From contig JAUHWC010000004.1 of NCBI GenBank assembly GCA_030424845.1, forward strand, positions 354,135-418,134: 64,000 nt of DNA, given 5' to 3'. The notes below the pieces were generated by a model. That model did not search any database. It saw only the letters and a list, made by a program, of their open reading frames with translations, and was not told the DNA's origin. A program made the position numbers and the translations under genes. Below are positions 17,549 to 26,379 of the stretch, piece by piece. Source of the DNA: Alphaproteobacteria bacterium. Lineage in GTDB: Bacteria > Pseudomonadota > Alphaproteobacteria > Sphingomonadales > Sphingomonadaceae. Positions within the stretch are counted from its first letter, which is position 1. The number at the start of each line of letters is the position of its first letter.

Positions 17549-18667
17549 TTACCAGTAGCGCTTGCTTGCTAATGCCGCGCCTTCGGCCAGTGCGGCGAGC
17601 TTGGCCCAGACCACTGCGGCGTCCAGGTTGTTGCTGCCGGCGTGCACCGAGAAACCGCAGTCGACTCCGGCCATCACCCGCTCACGGCCGAGCAGGTCGG
17701 CATAGCGGCCGATGCGCTGGGCGATCAGTTCGGGATGTTCGATATAGGTGCTCTGCGGCTCGATCATGCCCGGACACAGAATTTTTCCCTCGGGCAGGGG
17801 ATTTTCCTCGAAGAAGGCGAATTCATGCGCGTGGCGCGGGTTCGCCCCTTCCAGCAGCACCGTCTGCGGCCTGGCGGACCAGACGATGTCGGCAATGTCG
17901 TGCAGCGGCACGTCGCAATGATGCGGCCCGGGATAGTTCCCCCAGCACAGGTGCATGCGGCACTGTTCTGCCGGAATGTTCCGCAAGGCATGGTTGAGCG
18001 CGGCGATGTTCATGCCGATGCGCTTGCGGAATTCCTCGAGGCTGAGATCGGTGAACTGCACGTGGCGACCCATTGCCAGGTCAGGGCAATCCACCTGCAA
18101 GGTGATCCCGGCCGCCGCGATGGTTTCGTATTCGTGGCGCAGGCCCTCTGCCAGCGCGAAGACATATTCCTCGTCGCTTGCATAATACTTGTTGGGGAAG
18201 AACAGCGCGGTTACGCCGGGCGAGGCAGCGGACATGAAGGTTTCGCGGCCTCCGGCCAGCCGCACGAGGCGTTCAGCATCGATGCGCGGCGCTTCCATGT
18301 CGATCACTTCGATCGGCGCGGTGCAGGCGGGGGCAGAACGCTTGGCGCGGCCCTTGTTGCCGAAGACCTGCGCCTTGGCGCCGGGAAAGTCCTCCAGGTC
18401 CTGAAACTCGTACTGCCCGGCCTCGCCGCCGAAGCCCGACAGTCGGTGCTTGATGTAGGTGGCATAGGAGGGCTTGGACATCTCGCCATCGCCCACGACG
18501 GTGATGTCTGCCTTCACCTGTTCGGCGATGACACCGGCAGTCGCCCGCTCGATCGCCTCCTTCAACGCCGCCTGATCCACCGCCTCGCCGCTTTCGCGGG
18601 CGAACATGCGGTCAAGCAGGTATTCGGGCCGCGGCAGGCTGCCCGTGTGTGTCGTCTTGAAAGCCAC
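17549..18667 (-). CDS. MetE-like (cobalamin-independent methionine synthase family) methyltransferase
   Basis: A 372-residue protein corresponding to only the C-terminal catalytic half of MetE, a family that also includes epoxyalkane:CoM transferase and orphan methyltransferases. Zinc ligands are visible: His and Cys in RMHLCWGNYPG, Glu in LLEGANPRHAHE and Cys in AGVDCGFS. There is no N-terminal folate-polyglutamate-binding half, so true methionine synthesis from methyl-THF triglutamate is unlikely; a catabolic thiol or methyl transfer is more plausible. It is followed upstream by the tail of a deleted paralogue (18682). Confidence 0.85.
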   Translation of the reverse strand: MAFKTTHTGSLPRPEYLLDRMFARESGEAVDQAALKEAIERATAGVIAEQVKADITVVGDGEMSKPSYATYIKHRLSGFGGEAGQYEFQDLEDFPGAKAQVFGNKGRAKRSAPACTAPIEVIDMEAPRIDAERLVRLAGGRETFMSAASPGVTALFFPNKYYASDEEYVFALAEGLRHEYETIAAAGITLQVDCPDLAMGRHVQFTDLSLEEFRKRIGMNIAALNHALRNIPAEQCRMHLCWGNYPGPHHCDVPLHDIADIVWSARPQTVLLEGANPRHAHEFAFFEENPLPEGKILCPGMIEPQSTYIEHPELIAQRIGRYADLLGRERVMAGVDCGFSVHAGSNNLDAAVVWAKLAALAEGAALASKRYW

Positions 18668-18681
18668 GCCGGCTTCTCCCG

Positions 18682-18774
18682 TTAGGACAATTCCTCGCGC
18701 ACGATGCGCGCGCCGTCAGCCATGGCCTTCATCTTGGCCAGTGCCACGTCGCGCGGCATGTACTTGAGTCGGCA
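18682..18774 (-). pseudogene. C-terminal remnant of a second MetE-like gene
   Basis: Thirty codons and a stop read CRLKYMPRDV ALAKMKAMAD GARIVREELS. This matches the conserved end of MetE-like proteins (DCGLKYMPR, then an amphipathic helix), starting exactly at the zinc-binding cysteine. The rest of the gene is missing; the sequence runs directly into the stop of the VOC gene at 18790. The intact gene downstream has a different tail, so this is the end of a paralogue, not a duplication of that one. Confidence 0.7.
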
Positions 18775-18789
18775 GCAGAGGCAGGGCCA

Positions 18790-19326
18790 TTACGCGGCTT
18801 CTTCGCTGCGAAAGGTGTTGTTCGAGGTGTGGTCCCCGGCCAGCCAGCGCTTCAGTTCTGCATGGGCATTGGCCTTGCGCTCTTCTGCGCCGGCTTCGAC
18901 ACGCGGATCGTCATTGGTGAATTCCACGGTCATGCCGTTGGGATCGACGACATATACCGAACGGCAATAGCCGTGTTCCAGCACATAGGTCGCCTCGAGG
19001 CCGGCATCCTTGATGCGCTTTTCCACCGCGGCCTGGAACTCGTCATCCACGTTCAGGGCCAGGTGCACGAAGGGCGTGGACGGAATGTCGGGCACGAAAA
19101 GCTCCTCGTCCTCCTTGTCGGCGAACTGGAAGAAGGCGAGCGCCCCGCCGTCACCGATGCCGAAGAAGCAGTGGCAATAGGTGCGCACCTTGCCGAAAAG
19201 CTCGTCGCTCTCGCACCAGGTGGCCACCAGCGGCAAGCCAAGGATATCCTCGTAGAAGTGGCGGGTCGCCTCCATGTCCTTGGTCACATAGGCGGTATGG
19301 TGCAGGCGGCTTGGCAAATTGCTCAT
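18790..19326 (-). CDS. VOC-family (glyoxalase/dioxygenase-fold) protein
   Basis: A 178-residue vicinal-oxygen-chelate protein. His in RLHHTAYVTKD, His in FVHLALNVDD and Glu in GMTVEFTND are the expected metal ligands, and VYVVDPNGMTVEF is the typical closing motif. The ATG at 19326 (second of a pair) has best spacing from AAGGGAGAGA. A C-terminal extension of about 40 charged residues follows the domain. It is probably in one operon with the CoA-transferase upstream (75-base gap). Confidence 0.88.
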   Translation of the reverse strand: MSNLPSRLHHTAYVTKDMEATRHFYEDILGLPLVATWCESDELFGKVRTYCHCFFGIGDGGALAFFQFADKEDEELFVPDIPSTPFVHLALNVDDEFQAAVEKRIKDAGLEATYVLEHGYCRSVYVVDPNGMTVEFTNDDPRVEAGAEERKANAHAELKRWLAGDHTSNNTFRSEEAA

Positions 19327-19400
19327 CATGTCTCTCCCTTGGGCCGAATCTTGCCGGCTCCTCACATGGTCACTCTATCAAAGCTGGGCGCGGGTGCAAT

Positions 19401-20531
19401 TCAACCCTTTCGGCCCAGGATCTCCTCGTTGTCCGCGCCCAGTTCCGGCGGCGGGACGACATCGGTTTCCACTTCGCCATCGAAGCGGATCGGGTTGCGG
19501 ATGGTGCGGAAGGTGCCGCGTGCGCCCTGGCCTTCGATCACCAGCCGGTGATGCTTGGCGAGGTCGCCCTCGACCACTTCCTTCGAGGTGTAGACCGCCG
19601 AGTGCGGTACTTCCAGGCGCGTCAGTTCCGCCTCCCAATGCTCGCGCGGCCGGGTGGCGAAGATCGGCGCGAGGAAATCGATCACCTTCTCGTAATTCGC
19701 GATGCGCGCGGGGCGGCTCTCGAATTCGGGCCGTTGCAGCATGTCGGGCTGGCCCACCGCAGTGGCGAGGTTTTCCCAGAACTTGGGCGGTGATGACATG
19801 TGCAGCGCGATCCAGCCGCCGTCCGAACACTGGAAGACGTAGCTTTGCGAGACATGCGGGCGCGACCACGGGCCCATCACCTCGTCCACGGAAAGGTAAT
19901 GCGTGAAATCGTCGAGGTTGAAGTGGCTCATCGCCTCGAACATCGAGGTTTCGACCTTGCGGCCTTTCCCGGTCTTCTCGCGCTCGTACAGCGCGGCAAG
20001 GATGCCGTAAGCGGTGTAGAAACCGGTGACGGCATCGCCAATGGCGGGGCCGACCACGCGCGGGTTCTCGGGGTTCACCAGGAGGCGCAGGAAGCCGCTG
20101 GAAGCCTGGCTGACGGTGTCGAACGCCGGTCTGTCCTTCCACGGGCCGTCGTTGCCGAAACCGGAGATATCGGCATAGATCAGCTGCGGGTTGATGCCTT
20201 GCAGCCGCTCGCAACCAACGCCCAGCCGCTCTGCCACGCCGGGACGGAAGTTCTGGATGAACACGTCCGCGCCCTTCACCAGCTCGTCCAGCGCCGCGAG
20301 ATCCTCGGGGTTAGCCTTGGTGTTGAGCGTGATGGATTTCTTGTTGCGATTATAGGTCTGGAAATGCGGCGAATAGAGATCGCCCTTGAAGGCACGGAAG
20401 GGATCGCCCGTTTCGGGCATTTCCACCTTGATCACCTCGGCACCGAGGTCTGCCAGCAGCATCCCGCATGCCGGGCCGGTGATGAAAGTGCCCATGTCGA
20501 GCACGCGTACGCCTTGCAATGGCTTGGCCAA
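19401..20531 (-). CDS. CaiB/BaiF (class III) CoA-transferase
   Basis: A 376-residue enzyme that moves CoA between carboxylic acids. N-terminal LQGVRVLDMGTFITGPACG and LGAEVIKVEMPETGD are the family CoA-binding segments. The catalytic Asp is in GPAIGDAVTGFY near residue 170. It is divergent from a citryl-CoA-lyase-type gene across an 84-base shared promoter region, suggesting that it activates an acid for that lyase. The acid is not known. Confidence 0.93.
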   Translation of the reverse strand: MAKPLQGVRVLDMGTFITGPACGMLLADLGAEVIKVEMPETGDPFRAFKGDLYSPHFQTYNRNKKSITLNTKANPEDLAALDELVKGADVFIQNFRPGVAERLGVGCERLQGINPQLIYADISGFGNDGPWKDRPAFDTVSQASSGFLRLLVNPENPRVVGPAIGDAVTGFYTAYGILAALYEREKTGKGRKVETSMFEAMSHFNLDDFTHYLSVDEVMGPWSRPHVSQSYVFQCSDGGWIALHMSSPPKFWENLATAVGQPDMLQRPEFESRPARIANYEKVIDFLAPIFATRPREHWEAELTRLEVPHSAVYTSKEVVEGDLAKHHRLVIEGQGARGTFRTIRNPIRFDGEVETDVVPPPELGADNEEILGRKG

Positions 20532-20615
20532 TTTGCCTCTCCTGTTTCCCTTTGCGCGTTTGGCTATAGAACAGGCGCGGTAACGGCAACCGCCATAATT
20601 CCACGGGAGACGAAA

Positions 20616-21398
20616 ATGCGTATCGGCAAGCAGGACCAGCCTTTCAGCGCCATCTGCACATCGGATGCAGACAGCATCACGGTGCGCGGCAAGGACCTGT
20701 GCTCAGACATCATCGGCAGACTCGATTTCAGCTCCTACTTCTGGTTCCTGGTGACGGGCGAGGAGCCGAACGAGGACCAGTCCTTCTTCCTCAATGCCGT
20801 GCTGTGCGCGCTGGCCGAGCATGGCCTGGTGCCCTCGGTCGTCGCCGCGCGGATGACGCTGGCCGCAGCGCCCGAAGCGGTGCAGGGCGCGGTGGCGGCA
20901 GGCTTGCTGGGCTGCGGATCGGTGGTGCTGGGCAGCGCCGAAGTGGCGGGCCGCTTCTATGCCAGATGCGTAGAGGACCAGCGGCAGAGCGGCGATGATC
21001 TGAACACCGTTGCCGTCCGCCAGATCACCGAACTCAGGCAGACCACCAAGGCCGTGCCCGGCTTCGGCCACCCGCAACATTCCGAAGGCGACCCGCGCGC
21101 CAACCTGCTGCTCAAGCTGGCAGACGAACGCGGGGTGAGCGGCGAACATGTCGCCATGATGCGCGCTTTACAAGCTGCCCTGCCCGAAACCATCGGCCGC
21201 GAACTGCCCGTCAACGTCAACGGCCCGATTCCTGCGATCATGCTCGACCTTGGCTGGCCGGTGGCAGCGCTTAAGGGCATCGGCCTGCTCTGCCGCACCG
21301 CCAGCCTGATCGGCCACCTCACCGAAGAAGCGCAACGGCCTATCGGCTTTGTGATGTCAGGAGCAGCGGCGAAGGCGATCGAGTATGATGGGGAATAA
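20616..21398 (+). CDS. citryl-CoA lyase-type citrate synthase relative
   Basis: A 260-residue, short member of the citrate synthase fold, matching citryl-CoA lyases, which split a CoA thioester by retro-aldol/Claisen chemistry into acetyl-CoA and an oxoacid. The His-containing motif GFGHPQHSEGDPRANL is present. The catalytic Asp motif of citrate synthases (NVD) reads NVNG here, as expected for the lyase branch rather than a synthase. CACGGGAGACG precedes the ATG at 20616. The partner is the divergent CoA-transferase. Confidence 0.82.
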   Translation: MRIGKQDQPFSAICTSDADSITVRGKDLCSDIIGRLDFSSYFWFLVTGEEPNEDQSFFLNAVLCALAEHGLVPSVVAARMTLAAAPEAVQGAVAAGLLGCGSVVLGSAEVAGRFYARCVEDQRQSGDDLNTVAVRQITELRQTTKAVPGFGHPQHSEGDPRANLLLKLADERGVSGEHVAMMRALQAALPETIGRELPVNVNGPIPAIMLDLGWPVAALKGIGLLCRTASLIGHLTEEAQRPIGFVMSGAAAKAIEYDGE

Positions 21399-21714
21399 GC
21401 GTCTCCTCTCGGGGTTATTAGTTTTCAGCTTAGCGGGTTGTTCGAACTTGCTTTCGGACAGAGCTTCGAACCAAGCCAAGTATGAAGCCAATCTCCAAGA
21501 AGCATTCGCCACTCGACCGGAAGGGAGCGCTGACCCCGTAGCACTCTTTAAAGATGGCCTTGCAGGCCGCGCATGGCTTGCAACGATTCATGGGTATCCG
21601 GATAACCTTTCCGTCTGTCACGAGCTTGTTGCACCATACATCGAGGACCAATCTATTTCTGCGCTGCCCGGGATGTATCGCTGCCGATACGTAGCAGACG
21701 TGACCCAACCCTAA
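21385..21714 (+). CDS. small predicted lipoprotein
   Basis: A 109-residue protein with a lipoprotein signal: MMGNKRLLSGLLVFSLAGC, lipobox SLAGC. Two further cysteines (in LSVCHEL and MYRCRYV) may form a disulfide. The start (ATGATG) overlaps the last 14 bases of the lyase gene. Its third-position GC is visibly lower than its neighbours, hinting at separate origin. No family recognised. Confidence 0.65.
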   Translation: MMGNKRLLSGLLVFSLAGCSNLLSDRASNQAKYEANLQEAFATRPEGSADPVALFKDGLAGRAWLATIHGYPDNLSVCHELVAPYIEDQSISALPGMYRCRYVADVTQP

Positions 21715-21784
21715 CCGTCGTTACAATCACCTCTTGCCATCTTCCCGCCCGCTAAGCAGAGTAGCCAGCGGGAGAGAGACACCA

Positions 21785-23440
21785 ATGATTGCAGGCGAAT
21801 TTGATTACGTGGTGATTGGCGCGGGCTCGTCCGGCGCGTGCGTTGCGGCGCGGCTGGGCGAGGATGCCAGCAAGACCACATGCGTGCTGGAAGCAGGCGG
21901 GGATGATGGCCATCCCTTCATCCAGGTGCCCAGCTTCGTGGCCGCCGCCATCGGGCGGGAGGAGACGAACTGGCGCTTTGCCACCGTGCCGCAGGCGGGC
22001 ATGGCGGGCCGTGAAATCCCCGTGCCGCGCGGGCGCGTGCTGGGCGGTTCCGGCTCCATCAACGGCATGGTCTATTTCCGCGGCCACCCCACCGATTATG
22101 ATGACTGGTCCGATGGCGGGGCAACCGGCTGGTCATACCGCGAGGTGCTGCCCTACTTCACCCGCACCGAGCATAACGAGGACCACCCCGAAAGCGTGTT
22201 CCATGGCAAGTCCGGCCCCATCAACGCCAAGGTGGTGGAAGACCCGAACCAGCTGAATTACGACTTCATGGATGCGCTCGCCTCGCTGCAGTTCAAGGCC
22301 TGCCCGGATTTCAACGGTGCGGACCCGGAAGGCTATGGCAGGCGGCAGGGCCTCATCCGCGATGGCCGCCGCGAAAGCACCGCCAAGAACATGCTGCGCC
22401 CGGCAATGGAGCGCGGCAATATCCACGTGCAGACCCATGCCCGCGTTGCCCGCATCATCGTGGAAACCACGGACGCGGGACTTCGCGCAACCGGCGTGGA
22501 ACTGATCGATGGCCGGATCATCAAGGCGCGGCACGAAGTGGTGCTGTCTGCCGGCACCATCCAGTCCCCGCAGATCCTGATGCTTTCCGGCATCGGCCCT
22601 GCCGCGCATCTGAAGGAGATGGGCATCGAGGTGGTGCAGGACCTTGCCGGCGTTGGCCAGAACTACCAGGACCATGTCGCCAGCCCGATCCACATGGAGA
22701 CATCGGACTCCACGTCCTACGGGATCAGCTGGAAGGCCATGCCGCGCGATATCTTCTGGTTCTTCTATTACCTCGCCACCCGCAAGGGGCCGCTGGCAGG
22801 CAATGTGTTCGAAAGCGTCGCTTTCCTGCGCACGGATAAAAGCCTTGCCAAGCCCGACGTGCAGTTCGTGTTCCAGCCCGCCAAGCGGCTGACGGTGAAA
22901 GGCGTACCCTTCCCGGTGGGCCATGGCTATGCGATCAGCCCGGTGGCGCTTTACCCCAAGAGCCGCGGCAGCGTGACGCTGGGCAGCAAGGACCCGACAG
23001 CCGCGCCGGTGATCGATCCGCACCTGCTGGAGCATCCCGACGATATCAAGCCGCTGATCCGGGCGCTGAAGATCAGCCGCGAGGCGTTCGCGTCCAAGCC
23101 GTTCGAGAAGTACAACGGCGTGGAAGTCGCCCCCGGCCCCGGTTGCCAGAGCGACGACGAGTGGGACGCCTATATCCGCGAGACCGGCTATACCGTTCAC
23201 CACCCCGTCGGCACCTGCAAGATGGGCACGGACGATGCAGCCGTGGTCGACCCTGAGCTACGCGTGAAGGGCATTGCCGGCCTGCGCGTGGCGGATGCTT
23301 CGGTCATGCCCACCGTCATCGGCGGCAACACCAATGCGCCTTGCGTCATGATCGGTGAACGCTGTGCAGACTTCATCCTGGGCAAGCCGCAGATGGCGCC
23401 CGCCAAGCTGCCACCCGAAAGCGTGGCACGGTACAAGTAG
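21785..23440 (+). CDS. GMC-family FAD oxidoreductase (choline-dehydrogenase type)
   Basis: A 551-residue glucose-methanol-choline oxidoreductase that oxidises an alcohol using FAD. The ADP-binding motif is YVVIGAGSSGACVAARL, PROSITE-type GMC signatures are PRGRVLGGSGSINGMVYFRG (residues 80-100) and SAGTIQSPQILMLSGIGP (near residue 260), and the catalytic His is in TVHHPVGTCKMG near residue 475. It begins a plus-strand operon with MBL, P450, MBL and HIBADH-type genes. The leader is GGGAGAGAGACACC. Confidence 0.95.
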   Translation: MIAGEFDYVVIGAGSSGACVAARLGEDASKTTCVLEAGGDDGHPFIQVPSFVAAAIGREETNWRFATVPQAGMAGREIPVPRGRVLGGSGSINGMVYFRGHPTDYDDWSDGGATGWSYREVLPYFTRTEHNEDHPESVFHGKSGPINAKVVEDPNQLNYDFMDALASLQFKACPDFNGADPEGYGRRQGLIRDGRRESTAKNMLRPAMERGNIHVQTHARVARIIVETTDAGLRATGVELIDGRIIKARHEVVLSAGTIQSPQILMLSGIGPAAHLKEMGIEVVQDLAGVGQNYQDHVASPIHMETSDSTSYGISWKAMPRDIFWFFYYLATRKGPLAGNVFESVAFLRTDKSLAKPDVQFVFQPAKRLTVKGVPFPVGHGYAISPVALYPKSRGSVTLGSKDPTAAPVIDPHLLEHPDDIKPLIRALKISREAFASKPFEKYNGVEVAPGPGCQSDDEWDAYIRETGYTVHHPVGTCKMGTDDAAVVDPELRVKGIAGLRVADASVMPTVIGGNTNAPCVMIGERCADFILGKPQMAPAKLPPESVARYK

Positions 23441-23459
23441 GAATTGGGAGAGAGGGCCG

Positions 23460-24353
23460 ATGGCCAAGGACACGATGATGAGCTGGCAGGTGGGCGATGT
23501 GACAATCACCCGCATTGTCGAGATCTACAACTTCACCGATCACATCAACATGACCATGCCCGACGCGACGCCGGAAGAGGTGATCGCGCTGGAATGGCTG
23601 CACCCGCATTACGCCACGCCCGATGGCCAGCAGCGGATGAACTTCCAGGGCTTCGTGGTGCAGACGCCGGACCATAACATCGTGGTGGACAGCTGCATCG
23701 GCGCGGGGCGCGAGCGCGAGTTCGACGTGTTCTGCGACCTACCGGAAGGCTTCATCGAGGACCTGGAGAGCCTCGGCATCACCCGCCACGATATCGACAT
23801 CGTGATGTGCACGCACCTGCACTTCGACCATGTCGGCTGGAACACCTACAAGGACCCGGAGACAGGCGAGTTCAAGCCCACCTTCCCCAATGCGAAATAC
23901 CTCTTCGGCAAGACCGAGTATGACGCGTGGCAGAACCACCTGCGCAATGACGGGATCCACAATCCCAACCACATGATCGAGAGCGTCGATCCCATCGTGG
24001 AAGCCGGGATGGCGGTGTTCATCGACAACCACCACCAGATCGCCCCCGGTATCGTCACCGAACCCAGCCACGGCCACACGCCGGGCCACGTCCATGTCGT
24101 GATCGAAAGCAAGGGCGAGCGCGCGGTGATCACCGGTGATTTGATGCACCACCCGATGCAATGCGCCATGCCGCACCGCCATGCGACCTTCGACATGGAC
24201 AAGGAAGGCGGCAAGCAGTCCCGCGTGGATTTCGTCTCCAAGTACAAGGACAGCGGCACCGTGGTGATCGGCGCGCATTTCTTCGATCCCACCGCCGGCC
24301 ATATCGAGACGAAGGAAGACGGCGAAACCTGGTTCCACGGCCTCGGCCTTTAG
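23460..24353 (+). CDS. MBL-fold metallohydrolase
   Basis: A 297-residue metallo-beta-lactamase-fold hydrolase. The HxHxDH metal motif is THLHFDHVGW near residue 120; other ligands are His in SHGHTPGH near residue 205, Asp in ITGDLMHH and the C-terminal His in GAHFFDP. Relatives hydrolyse lactones or thioesters. It follows the GMC gene by 19 bases and precedes the P450 by 18, with a GGGAGAGAGGG leader, so it is part of that operon. Confidence 0.92.
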   Translation: MAKDTMMSWQVGDVTITRIVEIYNFTDHINMTMPDATPEEVIALEWLHPHYATPDGQQRMNFQGFVVQTPDHNIVVDSCIGAGREREFDVFCDLPEGFIEDLESLGITRHDIDIVMCTHLHFDHVGWNTYKDPETGEFKPTFPNAKYLFGKTEYDAWQNHLRNDGIHNPNHMIESVDPIVEAGMAVFIDNHHQIAPGIVTEPSHGHTPGHVHVVIESKGERAVITGDLMHHPMQCAMPHRHATFDMDKEGGKQSRVDFVSKYKDSGTVVIGAHFFDPTAGHIETKEDGETWFHGLGL

Positions 24354-24371
24354 CAGGGAAGCAGCAACGCG

Positions 24372-25553
24372 ATGAGCAAGGAAATCCCGCTCTTTCCCTA
24401 TGACATCTTCACCCCCGATGCGGTGCGCAATGCCCGCAGCGTTGATGACGAGGTGCGCGAATTCGCCCCCGCCGTGCGGCTGCATGACGATGTGGTGATG
24501 ATCGCCCGGCACGAACACGTGACCAAGGGGTTGCTCGACTGGAAGAGCTTTTCCTCGACAAGCCGCCCGTGGCACGATCCCAACAGCCCGCGCCCGGAAA
24601 TCCTCCTGACCGATGATCCGCCCCGCCACACGCAGGTGCGCAAGGTGGTGCAGGATGCCCTGTCTCCCCGCGCGCTCGAAGGTGCCAAGGCCACTTTCCA
24701 GCAGGCAGCGGAGGAATTCGTTGCCGAACTGCGCGCGAAAGAGGGCGAGGTCGTGGATGCCGTGGGCGACATCACCCAGGCCTATATCTTCCGCGTGCTG
24801 CCCGATGTGCTGGGCCTGCCCAAGGAAGGGCGGCACTTCATGCATGACTTCAGCCAGATGGTCTGGGCCACGATGGGCCCTCCCGGCGAGCTGTTCGACG
24901 AGGCGATGAAGGCAGACTTCTCCGGCGTGATCGAGTGGCTCGATGTCGCTTGCGATCGCACTGCCCTGTCCCCTGACGGGATCGGCCAGACCATCTTCGC
25001 CGCCGCCGACGAGGGCCAGGTCACGATGGACGAGGCCAAGCTGCTGTTGCAGACGATCCTGTCCGCAGGCGCGGATACCACCTACCTCACCATGGCCAAC
25101 GCGATCCGCGCATGGGCGATGTTCCCTGACCAGTACGCCAGGCTGCGCGCCAATCCCAAGCTGCTGCGCAGCGCCTTCGACGAATCGCTCAGGTGGGATT
25201 CGCCCAGCCGCATGGCGGGCCGCATCACCACCTGCGATGTCGAGATCGAGGATTACGTGATCCCCGCGGGCACGCGCTGCGGGCTGATGTTTGCTGCCGC
25301 CAACCGCGATCCGCGTTTCTGGGACGATCCCGAAGCCTACGATATCGAACGCGACAACAAGCACTCGCTGGGCTGGGGTTACGGCGTGCATGGCTGCGTG
25401 GGCCGGATGCTGGCGCAGACCGAAGCGCAGGCCTTTCTCGGCACGATCATCCGCGAAGTGGAGAGCTTCGAGATCGCGGGCGATTACGAACCGTGGATGA
25501 CCACCGTCGGCCATGGCCCGATAAAACAGCCCGTGCGGCTGAAGTTCGCCTGA
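24372..25553 (+). CDS. cytochrome P450
   Basis: A 393-residue soluble class I bacterial P450, a heme monooxygenase. The I-helix oxygen-binding motif is SAGADTTYLTM near residue 235, the ExxR is DESLRWD near residue 275, and the heme-thiolate loop is SLGWGYGVHGCVGRML near residue 340 (Trp instead of the usual Phe). It needs a ferredoxin and reductase; none is adjacent, though the FAD reductase at 11264 is a candidate. It is in the middle of the GMC/MBL operon. Confidence 0.95.
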   Translation: MSKEIPLFPYDIFTPDAVRNARSVDDEVREFAPAVRLHDDVVMIARHEHVTKGLLDWKSFSSTSRPWHDPNSPRPEILLTDDPPRHTQVRKVVQDALSPRALEGAKATFQQAAEEFVAELRAKEGEVVDAVGDITQAYIFRVLPDVLGLPKEGRHFMHDFSQMVWATMGPPGELFDEAMKADFSGVIEWLDVACDRTALSPDGIGQTIFAAADEGQVTMDEAKLLLQTILSAGADTTYLTMANAIRAWAMFPDQYARLRANPKLLRSAFDESLRWDSPSRMAGRITTCDVEIEDYVIPAGTRCGLMFAAANRDPRFWDDPEAYDIERDNKHSLGWGYGVHGCVGRMLAQTEAQAFLGTIIREVESFEIAGDYEPWMTTVGHGPIKQPVRLKFA

Positions 25554-25554
25554 G

Positions 25555-26379
25555 ATGGCGCAGCCTGCCGTCACCCGCATCGATGCCATCCGCTATGCGC
25601 GGCACGAACGGGTGGCCGAAGCCAATTTCAGCGCTCCGGTCGATGATCATGACCTGCCCATGCCGCTCGATTACTTCGTCTGGGCGATCCACCGCGAAGG
25701 GCATCCACCGCTGATCGTGGACACCGGTTTCGGCGAACATGCCGCCGTGGCCCGCGGGCGCACCCTGACCCGCAGCGTCGAGGAAGGCCTGCGCGCCGCC
25801 GGTATCGATCACCTGCTGGTGGAGGACGTGATCCTGACCCACCTGCATTACGATCATGCCGGTTCGCTCAACGTATTCCCGAACGCGAAATTCCACGTGC
25901 AGGATGCGGAAATGGCTTTCGCCACCAGCCGCCATGTCTGCGACCATGGCGTGCGGGCGCCCTTCGATGGCGAGCCTGTCGCCCAGCTGGTGCGCAAGCT
26001 CTATGCCGATCACGTGATCTTCCACGATGGGGACGCGGATTTCGCTCCCGGCATCCGCCTGGTGAAGGCAGAAGGCCACACTGCCGGGCTGATGGTGGTG
26101 GTGTGCGATACGGCGCGCGGGCCCGTGGTGCTGTGCAGCGATGCCGCGCACCTTTACGCCAATATCACCCGCGCGATCCCCTTCCCGATCTTCGTGGACG
26201 CAAAGGCCTATGCTGCCGCCCAGGACAAGGTGATGGCGCTGGCGGGCGGATCGCTCGACCACGTGATCCCCGGGCATGACCCGCTCGTGCTTTCCTGTTT
26301 CCCGGCGGAAAACGATATTGCCCGCGTCGACCTGCCGCCGCATAGGCCGATCAGCGAAGCACTTGCAGGGACAGCATGA
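25555..26379 (+). CDS. N-acyl-homoserine-lactonase-like MBL-fold hydrolase
   Basis: A 274-residue MBL-fold enzyme of the AHL lactonase (AttM/AiiA) family. HxHxDH is THLHYDHAGSL near residue 105; other ligands are His in KAEGHTAGL, Asp in LCSDAAH and His in VIPGHDPL. In this catabolic context hydrolysis of a substrate lactone is as likely as quorum quenching. It starts one base after the P450 stop and overlaps the next gene (ATGA). Confidence 0.88.
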   Translation: MAQPAVTRIDAIRYARHERVAEANFSAPVDDHDLPMPLDYFVWAIHREGHPPLIVDTGFGEHAAVARGRTLTRSVEEGLRAAGIDHLLVEDVILTHLHYDHAGSLNVFPNAKFHVQDAEMAFATSRHVCDHGVRAPFDGEPVAQLVRKLYADHVIFHDGDADFAPGIRLVKAEGHTAGLMVVVCDTARGPVVLCSDAAHLYANITRAIPFPIFVDAKAYAAAQDKVMALAGGSLDHVIPGHDPLVLSCFPAENDIARVDLPPHRPISEALAGTA

